This document shows positions 1 to 12,618 of a stretch of 64,000 bases of DNA, piece by piece. Each line of letters starts with the position of its first letter. Position 1 is the first letter of the stretch. Location of the stretch: the NCBI RefSeq assembly GCF_030272615.1, contig NC_081409.1:614960755-615024754 (forward strand), written 5' to 3'. The notes beneath the pieces are model-generated. The model saw only the letters and a program-made list of their open reading frames with translations, searched no databases and had not been told where the DNA came from. Source of the DNA: Cryptomeria japonica (lineage: Eukaryota > Streptophyta > Pinopsida > Cupressales > Cupressaceae). Both the position numbers and the translations under genes were made by a program.

Positions 1-636
1 ATGCACAAAGGAGAGATAAGGGTGTAAGAAAAAACACTGTAAAAACTAAGGATGAGGCCCCTCAACAATGTGGTCTCATTAGTTCAAGCTCTAGTCAAAA
101 ACGGTTACCGAGCAAAAACAATAAATTAACCCTTTCACATAATTAATTGTATTAATTATTTCATTCCTCCTTCTTCTTACAATTAATTAAAATATATTTT
201 AATTAATTTTATCACCATGGCCTTATAATTAATTTATCAAAATTAATTATATCTCATTCTTCTAAAATTATTTCAATCTCCAACCAATCATCAACATATC
301 AAGCTACTTATCATTTTAAGGTTTGCATGTGTTTGTTTGAATAGGCTAAGTTTATGCATATTCTATTTAATACATTTCATTCATTTTTTTTCACCCTCAT
401 GTCACATGTTCTTCGCTTCTTTCTCACAATTTTTTCAAGCCTCTTCCTCGCTTCTTCCTTTTCTAATCTTCTCCATCCTTTTCTGCTATTTTCTTCTTTT
501 TTTTTTTCAGGATTTTTTTTCACAAAATTTTATATTTTTTGATTGAATTCTCGAGGGGGTATACCTTATCTGTGTTTCCACGCTGGTGTATCTTTTACCC
601 ATCACCAAATTTGTCATCATGTAAAAAAGGGGCAAA
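1..636. other. AT-rich flank with a repeated block and a polypurine tract
   Basis: No coding signal is visible. A block at about 115-300 (TTTCACATAATTAATTGTAT onwards) recurs in diverged form at about 660-840. A purine run, AAAAAAGGGGCAAAA, lies at about 622-636 directly before TGTAGACTCC. That resembles a polypurine tract followed by an LTR start, and it parallels the tract and TGTAGCGTCC start of the element at 11.3-19.2 kb. The two short reading frames here are pyrimidine-rich shadows. Confidence 0.4.
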
Positions 637-1830
637 ATGTAGACTCCTAAAATTAATTAAACTAATATTTAATAAATTTAGCCTTTTCACATAATTAATT
701 ATATTAATTGTGTTAGTTATCCTCCTTAAAATTAATTAAATTATATTTTAATTAATTTGAACACCTTAGCCTTATAATTAATTTATTAAAATTAATTGTA
801 TTCCATTCTTCTAAAATCATTTCAATCCCCAACCTTAGTCAATATTTCTTTTAAATCCTAATTACTTAATTAACTAATCCCCTAATTCCTACAAACCACC
901 CTCTTAATCTCCATCATCTAGCCTAATCATGATTATTATTTCCTCCAATTTTATATTCCTCCACTCGTTATCTTGCCTCATGTAACATCCTCCTAACTTT
1001 CCCACTTGCACTCTAATCTCCCATTAGTTCACCTAATCACTCCTAATCATTTGCACATCAAATTCCTTGAATCTTTCCATGCCCCCTCTTCCCAAGTAAT
1101 TTTCAATTCTTTTATCCTTTATTCTCCCCACACATCCTCTTTTTTGGGAATTTTTAATTCCTCTTGTCTTCTCCTAAGGAATTTTATATTCCTTTTCTCT
1201 CTTCACAAGGTAAATGGGGAACTCTTCCCCATGTACTTGATAAGTGTGGAGACAAGAAATGCCTTTATAGAAAATCTCTTGGATCTTCCACTTATCCTCT
1301 CAAATCCTCTCCCACTCACTTTCAATCCTAGACCTCATTCCTCTTCAATCTTGGCTATCCATTATGGGCCCCTCCAATCTTTATATTGGAGCCTCCTCCC
1401 TTCACAATCATATTCACCTTTTGCACATTGTTATGTTGTCCCTTTGAACAAAAAAACATCCATCATAACCACACTATGCCCAAATATTGCCTCATATAAG
1501 CCAACTAAATCATCCATCACATCATCAATAGCTCAATAACTTGTTGTGTAGTTGAGAGCAATTCACATCCCTCAATCATAAGGAGCAAATCAAGTGGAGG
1601 TCTTAGGTGCCCACTTTCACTTCTTGCTCAATCGGAGGAGGTGAAGAATCAAGATGAAACAAGTTCTTCTATATGCTTTTTATGTTATGTTTTGTTATTT
1701 AAATTTGCATGCTTGTGATTTTGCTAACCTTGATTTCCTCATGCCCATCTAGTAATAAAGTTGTGCAAATTAATGTTAGGATAAATGAATATTTAATTTC
1801 AAATGATAGGTTATAATGCCCTATCTTTCA
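637..1830 (+). mobile_element. Candidate LTR (plus orientation), right end unresolved
   Basis: It starts with TG directly after a polypurine run. Near 1490 there is a short CATATAAG box, and downstream comes a leader-like stretch (AGCTCAATAACTTGTTGTGTAG). That order suits a promoter followed by the R region of an LTR. I could not find a matching second LTR or a target-site duplication, so the end near 1830 is a guess. A 177-codon open frame at 1006-1539 lies inside; it has no recognisable domain and I do not treat it as a gene. Confidence 0.4.
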
Positions 1831-3422
1831 CCCATGGTATTAGTTAAGTGGACATTTTTTGTTTAGAGAATACACAACACAATCCCATAATTGAAGGTAC
1901 ACTTAAAAATATTGTGACAAAGCACAATGACATTCATGAGAACTCATCACAAATGCACAATGCATGTTGGCAATTAGGGAATACTAAGATGGTATAACTT
2001 GCACGAAGGCATGCTTCTTGATGTACAAATGGGAGCATATTCCTAATTACAATACAATAAAAAAATTGATGACATGGGAAAGCTCAATAAACCAAGGGGG
2101 ACAACTTTCATTTAGGAGGTCCAGTCAAGAAAGGTCTAGGAGTGTATGTTGTCCAAGGGTTCATGATATTTTATGAAAATAAGTGGACTACAACACCTCA
2201 AAGGACTAAAATGCCTTAGAAGGACACTAGGACCCTAAGAGGACTACAATAATTCCCTTTAGTATCCACTTCTAGTGCTAGAGTCCTAGAATGGCACTAG
2301 AATATAATTTTAGCATTGTAGTCCAAATAAAAGACTAAACAAATGACCTTTCTAGGTTTATTGCTCAAAAAATGTCTTAAACATGTATCCACTTTGATCT
2401 ATCTTATACATACTTAAAAACATCTATTAGTGCCTACATAAGATCCTAATAAGAGATTTTACACTTCCAATCAATCAACAAGATGAGATAAGACATTTTA
2501 CTAGCATGTCAAATGAGGGTGGGTCCTGGGATTGAGAAAACATGTTGAGCAACATAATATTCATCTAATTAAATATTAAGTTTTTTATTTTATTCTTAAT
2601 GGAAATTGGGTTCTCTAGGTTCATTTTATCAACAATCCTAAAGGCACAAAGAGCATTCAAAATATTTGCATTTGACACCAACATTGAGACACAAAAATAT
2701 AATTATAGCTTTGTCACCATTTATGTGGGTAGAGTATATAACATCGATTAAAAAAATTCATATGAAGTTATACAAATACAAAAGAGGACAACAACATACT
2801 AAAGTATATATTTTGACTAATTTGAATTAAGTTTAGTAGATTGATGTAGAAAAGTCATGCATTCAACTCAATGAACCAATGAACCTCTTATCAACTAACA
2901 AACTAACTTAGATAGGCTACATTTAATTATCAACCAAGGAAATGTATCTTCTTGGATAATATTGGTACTATATGTATATTAGGGGAGACTCTACATTGTT
3001 TTATAGTTTGTGTATAGAAATCAACTTGAAGCAACAAACTAAACATAGAGCATAACTATGTTGAAAGTAAATTGAATGGTACAACAATTGTTGCGAGAAA
3101 TTGTCTAATGGTACAACAATTACTATGGGCATTTGTTCCTACTAAAACTAACTATGTTTCAGCTTGTTGGCACATAACTTAACAAATTATTACTAATAGT
3201 TAAGCATCTTAAACAATCTAAGCTATTATTAATAACATTTATCTAAACCATTAGAGAGTTGTGGTACCTCAAGTGGCCCTTTCGTGAGTGGTTATAATCT
3301 CAATTATCAAATCTTCATTGTCAAAAACTGTCTTTTATTGCAATTCAAAGAGAGTGCATACATTGATAATAGAATTTTTGATTGAACAAAGACATTTCTA
3401 ACAAAATATAATGACTAATTAG
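1831..3422. other. Intergenic or decayed repeat DNA
   Basis: There is no open frame of note and no domain I recognise. A loose inverted pattern of 'GGACTACAA' and 'TTGTAGTCC' lies near 2187-2325 together with several 'CTAGG' and 'CTAGAG' words, possibly a decayed fold-back element. I see nothing else. Confidence 0.3.
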
Positions 3423-4706
3423 TGTAATGGGTGGAAATAGGGTTCACTAGCTTATGCATGGAAACTAGGAACAAGACCTATTTCACAATGATTATATTAA
3501 AAGGGTGATGAAGTCAATTGATTCAACCTAAATTCTATTAGGAAGAGGGCTAAATGCAAATTGGATTCCACTCCTTTTGATTGAGTTGAAAACAAGTTAT
3601 TGAAAGGATGTGAATTGAATGGAAAATTTAGGGTAAATGATGTGAAATTGACAATAATCAACATTTACACCTGTAGTTTTAAGTTAGATATGCAAACATA
3701 AAGTATAGATCTTGAAAGGGGATGCAAAGAGGGACTTGTGTCTAAAGCTTGGACACTTGCGCTCAAGACAATAGTGATCCAAGTGACCTTATCTAAGAAA
3801 AATGATCTTGTCCTGAAGCTAAATTTCTAAATGTCAATCTAGATCTAGGCCTCTAAGACATTGTATTGTCACCCTGTCAAGTTTCAGCCTTAACTTGTCC
3901 TAGGAGGACAATGGCACACCAAGAAAAATTGTCCAAGACAATGTCACATTAGGCACCCTTATATAGGTGATTTCTTATTAGCTTTATAGGTAGGGTCTAT
4001 CTTTGTCTACTCTACCTGAGTTTTATGATTCTAACTTCTAATCCTATAACCTACACCTGCAAAAGAGATAAAAGGGTGTTGTAGATAGAGTTTTCCTAAG
4101 TCAAACCCTTGGTTTGGAATCAACGCTATAATTAAATTGAAATTGAAATATAAAGTGTGCCTTGATAAGGCAAAGGTTAGATCTGAATTGAAATGCTTGA
4201 ATGATAATGATTGTTTGAAATGATTATACCTTCAATTGGTGATGTGATTCTCTTATGATAAGTCCTCCATGAGTTGATGCAATAACATGATAAATCACAT
4301 AAAATCCATTACAGATTCATAATTGAAAACATGCTTTGATGTAGCTTGCTACTCCTTAGACTTAAATCTGCTCTTGAAGTGTTGCACTTGAGTAGGAATG
4401 ATGATAAGAATGTAATAATAGGAGATGATGAAAATAATTAGGGGAGATGTATTATATTGGGATCCCAAAATAAAATAACCTTTTGATCGACTTAGGATTA
4501 TCATATTTTCACATCATGGATAGTTTTGGAAAGGGAAAGACTGACTCTTTGACCTCCTAAAACTTTAGCCAAAAAAATGTTGAATGTTGCCTTGAGCACC
4601 ATTATCTTAGACATTCCTGTCTTGAGCAACATTGTCTCAACAAAATATGCTCAAATTTTTAGGATTAGGAGATTATATGATCTTGTTTTTAAAACTACAA
4701 GCTACA
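3423..4706 (-). mobile_element. Candidate decayed LTR related to the 11.3-19.2 kb element family
   Basis: On the plus strand it begins TGTAATGGGTGGAAAT and ends AAGCTACA. The complete LTRs at 11307 and 17951 begin TGTAAAGCGGAAAAT and end GACGCTACA, so both ends resemble them. A 'TCAAACCCTTGGTTTGGAATCAA' type segment near 4100 matches a TCAAACCCCGGTTTTGGAAT segment inside those LTRs. The flanks (attag left, taaaa right) do not form a target-site duplication. The call rests on end similarity and internal landmarks only. Confidence 0.35.
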
Positions 4707-6428
4707 TAAAAAATCATGATATTTAAGTGGGGGAAATGTTATTTTGAAATTTGAAATAGGGTAGGACTTATAATGAATTGAAGTGATGAAAGATAAAGGG
4801 CACACCTAAAATTAAGGGCCCAAATAATAAAGTGTTGATGTTATAAAGTGAAATAGGACTCGTATATTGAATTAAATATTAATTTAATACAATTAAGGTC
4901 CTATAATACATAAAGGAATGAGAAATACTAAAATGAGTACTAGGAGAGTGTGAAGTTGGACACCCTAATTAAAGGTACATATAATTTACGACACTACTAG
5001 TAACATAGTAATAAGGGTAGCCCCACAACTCACTAACATATGCCAGTCCCCCATGATCATAGGGAGAAGACTTATTCTAGCATAAACAACAATAAGAATA
5101 TAATTAAATAGAGATGAAAGTGTCACACTTCTCTTAGAACTTTGCATCATTAAGGAAACAACTATGGTTGAAAACATGAAGAACCATGTTTTGTCATTCT
5201 ACAAATCCATTCTTATTCCTAAAATGTCATTAAATCCTAACAAAAGCATCAACACAAGGTGGAAAGATTCATAATTAAACCATTCCATTCATTAGCTATT
5301 GTCTTCCAACTCGCTACTTTTCACATCACTCAACTTCTATCATGAACAACTCACCCATTTTTATGAATTTCTTGAAACACCTTCTGGGTTTTGTTCCCCT
5401 CATTTAAAAATTTCTAGATAATTTAAAAAAATAAAATTTCATTGAGAAGAAGGTGAGATATTGGCATTTTACTAAAACTACTTTTAAAAATTTTTCTCTT
5501 CAATTTGTTTGCTAGCAACTATCAACCGATTCTTCTTCTTTTTAGCTACATGAACAATTCAATCCTTCCAAAAATCCTTATACATTATAATCATCACCAT
5601 TCATCATAATAGGGTGGCCGCAAGAAGTTGAGTCCCACTTTTGGGCAAAAAGTGGAAGTGTTTTCTCTGTTTTTCAAATTTTCTATCGATTGATGTCAAA
5701 ATTTGAGGCACTTAGAGATTGAACCTTGGAAAACATCAGTAATTGAAAATGTAGTGCTCAGAGTCTACTATTCAAATATGTAATTTATTTCAATACCCAC
5801 ATGGTAGAAATCGTGTTTTAGTATACATGTTCAAAAACCACTTTTCAAAATGCCTGTTTCAGGACCATACCACATGTGTACGACCACCATTTTTTGGAGC
5901 AAATAAATGAATTTTTGCAAATCCTTCTGGGAAACGATACCTAAGACACCAAATATTGATGAGAATATTTTTTCTTTTTTTTTTATTGAATATATTTGTT
6001 TTTTGTTAATTTTTAGTTGACAATAAAGTACATTTTCAAAACATCGGGTGTATGGCCACCATAATTTGATGAAAATTTCATATTTTTTAATTTTTTTTTT
6101 ATCTTGAAAATAATTGTATGTAGATTGATGTCATATAATTTATTTTTTTAAAAACCGAAAAACACAAATGTTATTAAGTTTTACTGAACCTCAGTATTTT
6201 AGGTTTACGTACCACTCTTGACTAATAAATAATGCAAAAATAGTAAAAATAATCTTATCACTATTAATTTTACATTTTTGAAATCAAGACACTGAGAAAT
6301 CTAATGGTTTTCGTTTCATCAAAAAATTTGATCAGGAAGGCCCTAAAAAAATTAGGCCAAGGCAGAAATCTGATATTCTTTTGCCTTAGCCATTTTTTTG
6401 GAGGTCCAAGCATAGGCTTGGTCCCACA
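4707..6428. other. Non-coding AT-rich DNA
   Basis: I see no gene, LTR pair or array. AAGTGGGGGAAATG just after 4706 could be a relic polypurine tract of the preceding LTR. A homopolymer-rich stretch runs from about 5960 to 6140. Confidence 0.3.
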
Positions 6429-7580
6429 TGTTAGGCCCAATATGGAAAGCTAATGTACTAAGAGGGGAGGGGTGAATTAGTACTCCAAAACTTTTCTTGA
6501 TTGATAACTTTACTGTTATGCATAAACATAATAGTGTAGTAACATAAAATAAAGTTAAAACAAATAGATAGCAATCATACATGATTCACTCCATAACACA
6601 TCTATTTTGGTTACGCAGAAACTCTTGGTTAGAGAGAAAAATTGCGGTGGGGATGGCACCCACAACTTCACTACTGCAATAATAAAGAGTGCTCGGTTAG
6701 AGCTACATTTTAGCTATTTTTGATAGCTTACCCTGTTAGGAGTAACAAGATCTGTTAGATCTACCTTGCTAAAGGATTTTACAACATTTAATCTGAATGT
6801 TGCACCTAGTTAGAGGCTTTACAATTTATAGACTTGATTAGAGTCTTTTACCCTGTTAAAGGTTTCTCTTACAACTTCACAATTTTATAATAAAATCATT
6901 AGAAATATCTGCAACTTTACATCTGAAATGTTATACCAGATTCTATGTGCTCAGAATAGATTACCTTGCTTATAGCATACCTCGGTTACCCACATAGTAA
7001 CTCAGTAAACCCTTCTGTTTACTCTGTTCTTCGACTGTTCTCTAAAAACCTTCTCGGTGACCTCTGTGTCTCTATAATAGTCTTCTTACACTCATACATA
7101 CACCTTTTAACTCATGCTGTATAAATAGATCTCTTAAGACGGTGATACAATTCATTGCTTCGATCTTACAAACATGATTCCTCGAATGAGTAACTATACA
7201 AAATATTTCATTGGTTAGATTGATCTCAGAATCATACACAATCTTCTAGTGCAATTTCCAATGTAATAACGGTTAGATGTGCCTCGATCTTGTAACACGT
7301 TTTCATATGCATGTCTAGGTTCAATGTATCTGGTAACACGTTTCACTTGGTGTATATCAACTCGGTGTGTCATCTTTGCTGCTCGGTAGTCATAAAAAGA
7401 TACTCGGTAGACAGCTCGGTGTGTACTGCATTCTGTGACTGCTTTCTTCTGTAATCGACTAGACTGTGCATACCGACTTCTCTGTGTATACCGATTGCAT
7501 GATTCGGTAGTGTTAACCGACTAGAGTATATAGTATGACTTTGAATATAAAAACTAATGACAATTTGATAAGTAGTAACA
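6429..7580 (-). mobile_element. Copia-like solo LTR
   Basis: On the plus strand it begins TGTTAGGCCC and ends GTAGTAACA. Flanks are CCACA on the left and CCACC on the right, a near-perfect 5 bp target-site duplication. Two landmarks are shared with the solo LTR at 61082-62621. One is a run before GGGGTGAATTAG near the left end. The other is an ACGCAGAAAC...GGTGGGGATG block, which is the minus-strand form of the conserved GTGGTTTTTCCC region of plant Copia LTRs. A degenerate 'CCCTGTTAAAGG' word repeats internally. No internal coding region remains, so it is read as solo. A frame on the minus strand at 6352-6582 is a shadow. Confidence 0.6.
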
Positions 7581-7614
7581 CCACCAAGCCTAACCCGAAG
7601 CCAAAACTAAGGCA

Positions 7615-7805
7615 GAGGGTTGTTTCCTACTCCAAATTTTATGAAACAGGCACCCATTATTTGAAATTCAAAAAATGGGCTCCCATTTCACTTTGTATCG
7701 TTGAAGCAAAATGGGCACCCGTTTTTTGAAACGTGTACTCGATTGGAAAACGGGCACTTGTTTCTTTCAAATAACGGGTGCCCATTTCTTAAAAGATCTG
7801 TTGGG
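7615..7805. repeat. Palindromic cassette of GGGCACCCGTTTT words
   Basis: About 190 bp contain alternating copies of GGGCACCCGTTTT and its complement (AAATGGGCACCCG near 7700, AACGGGTGCCCATTT near 7775). Together they can fold into one large hairpin. A similar cassette occurs at 24055-24215, and both share a GAAGCAAAATG core. They flank the transposase-like gene region on both sides, so they are candidate subterminal repeats of a DNA transposon. Confidence 0.5.
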
Positions 7806-7969
7806 CAAAAAAAGGTCCACAAGGACAAATTTCAATAATTGAATGATTATTCAATCATTATCCAACATGTTTGATCTGCAGAGAGAATGTTTTGTTAAAT
7901 AATTCTCTTTTCTTGTCTTGTTATCGATTTGACAAGGAGATCCATTTGAATTCGAATTTTGGTGCAGCC

Positions 7970-10900
7970 ATGGGATCAAATCGATGCAAAAAGAGGCAAA
8001 GGAGGGTTCTGACAGCTGAAGACATTGCAACAAATAGAGAGAAGGAGGCAAAAAGTCAACGAGAAAGAAGAGCAAGAATTAAACAATTGAACAATGTTGG
8101 AGCTTCAAGTTCAACAATCATTTTAGAAGATGAGAACATTGAGGACACCATAAATGTTAAAGAACGAAACACAATAGAATCAAATTTAGGTGCATCTTCT
8201 AATCCATTATTGGATATAGGTATGTCTTCATAGCCCCATGTTTATTCTCATCAATAAATTGGTTATTTAGTAGAAGCAGGTTACTCATTAAATCAAACCC
8301 CAAATGAAAGTAAAACTTAAATTGAAACTGAAATTGAAACCCCAATTGAAATAAAAAATCGACCATTTGAAATCAATAATGTGAATGTAGACATGGAAAC
8401 ACCAATTGAAAAAGAAACATGTTTTAATGATAATGAAATGAATGAATATTTGCAAATTAAAAGTGATGTGCTAGACAATCTTCCTGGCTTGGTTTCATGG
8501 AGACAGATTAGGACACATGCAAATAGATTGTTTAGACAATTTTTTTATAATAATAAATTTGTGTTTCAATGTCAATTAATGTTACAACTAATTAAAATGA
8601 CTAAAATGCAGAAAGTGATGAAGAATTTAGGCTTTTATGTCAAACCCAAGAAGAAGGATAAGTCTTTAAAACAAGTTGTATTGACTGTTGCTAGTGCCTT
8701 TGATACAATCGGAAAGAAAGTCATTCTAAAGATAGGAATGGGACACGATGAGAAATAACAATAGCTTTAGTAAGCAAAACAACTTCTGATAAAAGAATGA
8801 TGACTAACATAAGTGGATATCTTAATATTCATCGTAAAACTTTGTCAAGAGCTATAAAGAGAAGAGTTAACTTTGAAAGTGATCTGACAAAAAACTTGTG
8901 GACTTTTAGTGGTAGGCTACCAAGGTCTGATATGAAACTTTCTGGTGAAGTCAAAACTTTGATCAAAAAGTTCTAGAATGATAATAGGAGAGTATCACCT
9001 AATGATAGAGATGTGCTTAAATTAAGAGTTGGTTCAAAAATTCATGATCCACATCCAAAACGCCTTTTGGACATGACTCAAACTGAATTGTACAAAAAAA
9101 ATTTGGATGATAAGGTGTTAACTATTAGCATTAGTTAAAGGTCTTTTGAAAAGTGTAAACCTTGGTATATTTAGATTAACAAGGAAAGAGTCACATGTTG
9201 CAAAACTCATGTTCAATTTCGTTACAATTATGATGCATTTTGATATATACGTCTTACCATGCATAGTAATGGAATGTTGCAAGAATGTGGTATAAATATA
9301 CCACCTGAAACTAGAAAGGAGTTTATATCAAGTTTGTTTTGCAACCCACTTGATGAGTAATATTTTCTTTCGAATGCATATGTTTCTGGTGTATGTGATA
9401 TATGTGGCAATCTTGCATTGTTGGATGAATGTTTGCATGAAAATATTTCAATTGATTTTGGACAACAATTACTTTATGTAAAAATATTTAAAACTATTGA
9501 GTATCCATTGAAGGATGGAAAGGTTGGAAGACGACATGATCTAATTACTGAAAAAGTTATTGTTCATGCATTTATGAATGCATTTAAGAGTAAGATCGTA
9601 CCTAAATATGTTAAACACTCTCAAAATACTAGATGGGTTGATGGTCAGTTTCAAATATGTAAGAATACATTTCCTGTTGGTAGTATACTTTCGGTCGTTG
9701 ACTTTGCAAAGAACTACACGCTTGCACCACAAGATGAGGTCCAATCACAATATTACAATTCGGTGCAAGTAGCAATTTTTGTTCATATTGTCTATAGAAT
9801 GCACCTGATAGTACAAAAGAGGATCATAAAATTTTGAGAGAGTACCATTTCTATATGAGTGATAATAAATTACACTCATTAGAGTTTGTCCGGTATTGCT
9901 TCAAGACCTTTTATGAGAATTTGAGAGAGAGAGAAATTCAAATGACACAACATCTAATATGGTTAGATAATTGCACAGGGCAATTCAAGAATTATAGAAT
10001 GTTTTATTGGTTGAGTAGGATACATAAGCAAACTAATATCGAACACATGTGGAGTTTTTTTAGGCTGGACATGGGAAAGGAGAACATGATGGTGTTGGTG
10101 CATGTGTTAAGAGAGCCCTTTGCAGAGAGCAACTCAAATTCAAGGAAAAAGCTAAATTTAAAAATGCAAGTACAATAGTGGATTGGTGTAGTGCAACTTT
10201 ATCCATAGGATCAAGTCAGAACTCTACAATTAGACATTTCTTCTAGCTAGTTGATGAGGAGAATATCCTTCCAAGTTATGATTGTGATACAATCAATGGG
10301 TCAACTAGATGTCATTCATTGAAGAGTTCTAATTCTAACACTTGGACAATATGGACTAGGGAGCTTGCATGTTTTTGTCAATTTTGTGTTGCAGGTGAAT
10401 GGGAAGAATGCAAGAATATAGAATGGTTGAAGAATGGCAACAAAAATCCTTAACACCTAGTGAGACACAATATCAAGATGTTAGAAGAAATGAAGACCCA
10501 AATCATGCATTTGCATCAGAAGATTATGATCATGTTTCAGACCTCATACAACTTGGTAATTTAATTCAATTTCTTGTATATAACTTTAAATTATTATTTA
10601 TGTATTTTCATATAATTTATGATTGTATTTGAATTATAAATTCTAACAAGTTTTATTTTTACATGTACTTAATTTTGTTTTCCAGGACATGTGTATGTTG
10701 TTGTTGCACCTGAGGATAATGATGAGTAGACTAAGTATTGGCTAGCTAGATGTGTAGAACCTAAGAAAAAGTTGATATGTCATCAAGTAGATGATGATGG
10801 TTTTCAGTATCTAGTTGGGTCTGTTATGGTAGTTGGCACATGGCTACACAAATACCTAACAAGAAGGAATGACTTACCAGCTTATGAAGACTACCAATTA

Positions 10901-11071
10901 GAAAAGAAGATTATACATTATTCTCATTTGGTGATGGCAACAAACATCAAATTAGAAAGATACCAAGGGAGACCTGCTAATAAGGTATTATGGGCAATTT
11001 CAATGGAAGAGCACGAGGCAATCATAGACGCATTGCAGAAGAGAGAGGATGCAGATGGTACATTAGGTTGA
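7970..11071 (+). pseudogene. Broken RNase H-fold transposase-like gene with AGHGKGEHDG motif
   Basis: The start is taken at an ATG in good context (GCCATGGG). The N-terminus is basic (KKRQRR, then a run rich in RERRARIKQ) and looks DNA-binding. Next come a variable part, a Cys motif (CDICGN near 9400) and a catalytic-domain-like part. That part has VVDFAKNY (Asp codon at 9700) followed by QDEVQSQYY, then WLDNCTGQFK (Asp codon at 9966), then AGHGKGEHDG (10064-10093). Spacing and motifs look like a DDE-type RNase H fold. I recall similar unnamed transposase-derived proteins but cannot assign a superfamily. The frame is broken by several CAA/CAG-to-stop type changes and by at least four frameshifts. 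One is a missing base in FFEAGHG near 10062. The C-terminal part continues to a stop at 11071. One intron is retained, so this is not a processed copy. Confidence 0.6.
10556..10685 (+). other. Intron in the transposase-like gene
   Basis: The donor is G|GTAATTT and the acceptor is TTTTCCAG|G, giving 130 bp. Joining the exons keeps frame in phase 1: ...DLIQL-G-HVYVVVAPED, with the Gly codon split across the junction. The intron is AT-rich and full of stops. This is the best evidence that the region is a real spliced gene remnant. Confidence 0.7.
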
Positions 11072-11301
11072 ATCAAATTTATGCATGTAAGTTTGTGTTA
11101 ATTGTGTGAAATTTTTATATGTAACTTTCTATATGTATATATGTCTTCTTTATTCTTATACATGTAGCTAATTAATTTGGTGTTTAGGTGTCAAGTACAA
11201 CTTTATGTAACATGGATGACACTAAACTTGTGCATTTTACAACTTTTGGCTAATTAAAGTTGTAATACTAGTTGAGTGCAATTCTTTTATTTTTGTTATA
11301 T
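11072..11301. other. 3' flank of the transposase-like gene
   Basis: About 230 bp of AT-rich non-coding DNA. GTGTCAAGTACAACTT at about 11189 recurs as ATGTCAAGTACAACTT at about 19303, beyond the inserted element, each followed by a CATGGATGACA word. This is probably a small tandem duplication in the original 3' region. Confidence 0.4.
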
Positions 11302-11306
11302 GGTAA
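11302..11306. repeat. Target-site duplication ggtaa (left)
   Basis: It matches ggtaa at 19178-19182 exactly and marks the insertion of the 11307-19177 element. Confidence 0.9.
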
Positions 11307-12603
11307 TGTAAAGCGGAAAATCGCGATCGAACCCTAGTTGGTCTCCCCTCTTCCAACTCCAAGGAGAGAGAAGGGAGGTTGCTCTAGGGTTGATGGTTTT
11401 CACTTAGGGGAGAGACTTTACATTCAAAAGAGGGGTTGAAACCCACAAGATCCAATCCCACGCAATGCAAGATTGGATGCTAAATGAGTTTCAAGGGTTA
11501 AGAAAGCAAGGCTACCCTCTTTTGTAAAGAATGTTGATAGAAGAATTAAGCTAGGAATGCATAGAAAGTGAGAAAGATTCGCTTATAAACTGAGATAGGA
11601 ATACAGTATGAAGCTGCGGACCTGGAATTAGCAGTAAAATGTCGATACGGCGCTATCCTACAAATTTGAGCAAAAGTTGTCGGGACGATGGCGCCCGAGC
11701 GCCAGGGTCCTCCGAAAAATCTGCGAAATGAAGGGGGATCTGTTCGTCTCTGCACAAGGATTCCAGATCTTCAATTTCAGCTGCGTACCTACAACCTACA
11801 CACAGAAAAGCGAAGACGATTGGGGGGTTAGGGATTAGGGGTTTGCCTTTAGGTCAAACCCCGGTTTTGGAATTAACCAAGAAATGAGCAAGTGCTGTAA
11901 ATGTAAATGACTGTAAAACAAGTACTAATACCTTGTTGTAAGGATGTTTGTATCCTTATGTGCGAAGGTATAGATGTTGTATGTTGTATGTTGTAGTAGT
12001 ATGTAGTAAGTGATCTCCTCTTCAATGGTTGAATCCTTGTCTTGAATGCAACACTTAGCCTTGAATGGAGACTTGAAATGATCAATTGCTTGAAGGAATG
12101 CTTGAATGCTTGAATGCTTGAATGCTTGAGTATAGTTTCCACGCTTTTTCCATCATATCGAATGAAAGAGGAAAATGTAGTTTATATACTTGTCAATTAG
12201 GGCTGATAGACTGATTTTCCCGACCTTAGGCCGACCAGGAAAGTTAATTTTCCAATTTGCAAACATAAAGACCCGAAGTCCAAAAGAGACTGGGCCCAAA
12301 ATAGGACCCAGGGACCAGGGTGCTGGGCGCCATGGTCCTGGGGGACCAGGGCGCTAGGCGCCCTGGTCTTGAAGGACTAGGGCGCTGGGCGCCCTGGTCC
12401 TGAAGGACTAGGGCGCTGGGCGCTCTGGTCCCACCTCCCGGGACAGCAGGGTGCAAAGGAGGTTCAGGCCAGGGTGCTTGAAAATGCAGTTTTTGGTGTC
12501 ATAATCAGGTTTCGGGGTCTCCATTCAGGTTCCGTGTTGCGTCGCCAACGTGAAGACCGAAATGCAGTCGAAATTGCAAGTGTCGCAATTTTAGGACGCT
12601 ACA
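11307..12603 (-). repeat. 3' LTR of the Gag-only element
   Basis: It is 1297 bp, with TG...CA ends on both strands. It contains four hairpin-forming 31 bp units (12310-12435) and an 8 bp AATGCTTG microrepeat near 12085-12130. It is 70 bp longer than its partner. Two extra 31 bp units plus one extra 8 bp unit account for that difference exactly. Confidence 0.9.
12310..12435. repeat. 31 bp hairpin minisatellite in LTR, about four units
   Basis: Each unit carries ACCAGGGCGC, a 3-base spacer, then GCGCCCTGGT. That is a 10 bp inverted repeat, perfect in the second unit and slightly decayed in the others. It is very GC-rich against an AT-rich background. The partner LTR has about two units (18948-19015). 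Confidence 0.85.
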
Positions 12604-12618
12604 TTTAGCCCCCACTTT
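12604..12618 (-). other. Polypurine tract of the Gag-only element
   Basis: On the minus strand it reads AAGTGGGGGCTAAA immediately before the LTR start TGTAGCG. It is the expected plus-strand primer of reverse transcription, and its position confirms the element's orientation. Confidence 0.7.

Noticed and set aside
337-546. Two overlapping short frames rich in Phe and Ser
   Set aside because: They come from a T-rich tract; both frames are equally open and neither resembles a protein.
1006-1539. A 177-codon open frame as a gene
   Set aside because: It lies inside a candidate LTR, has no recognisable domain or codon bias, and is rich in Ser, Leu and Pro from a pyrimidine-rich strand.
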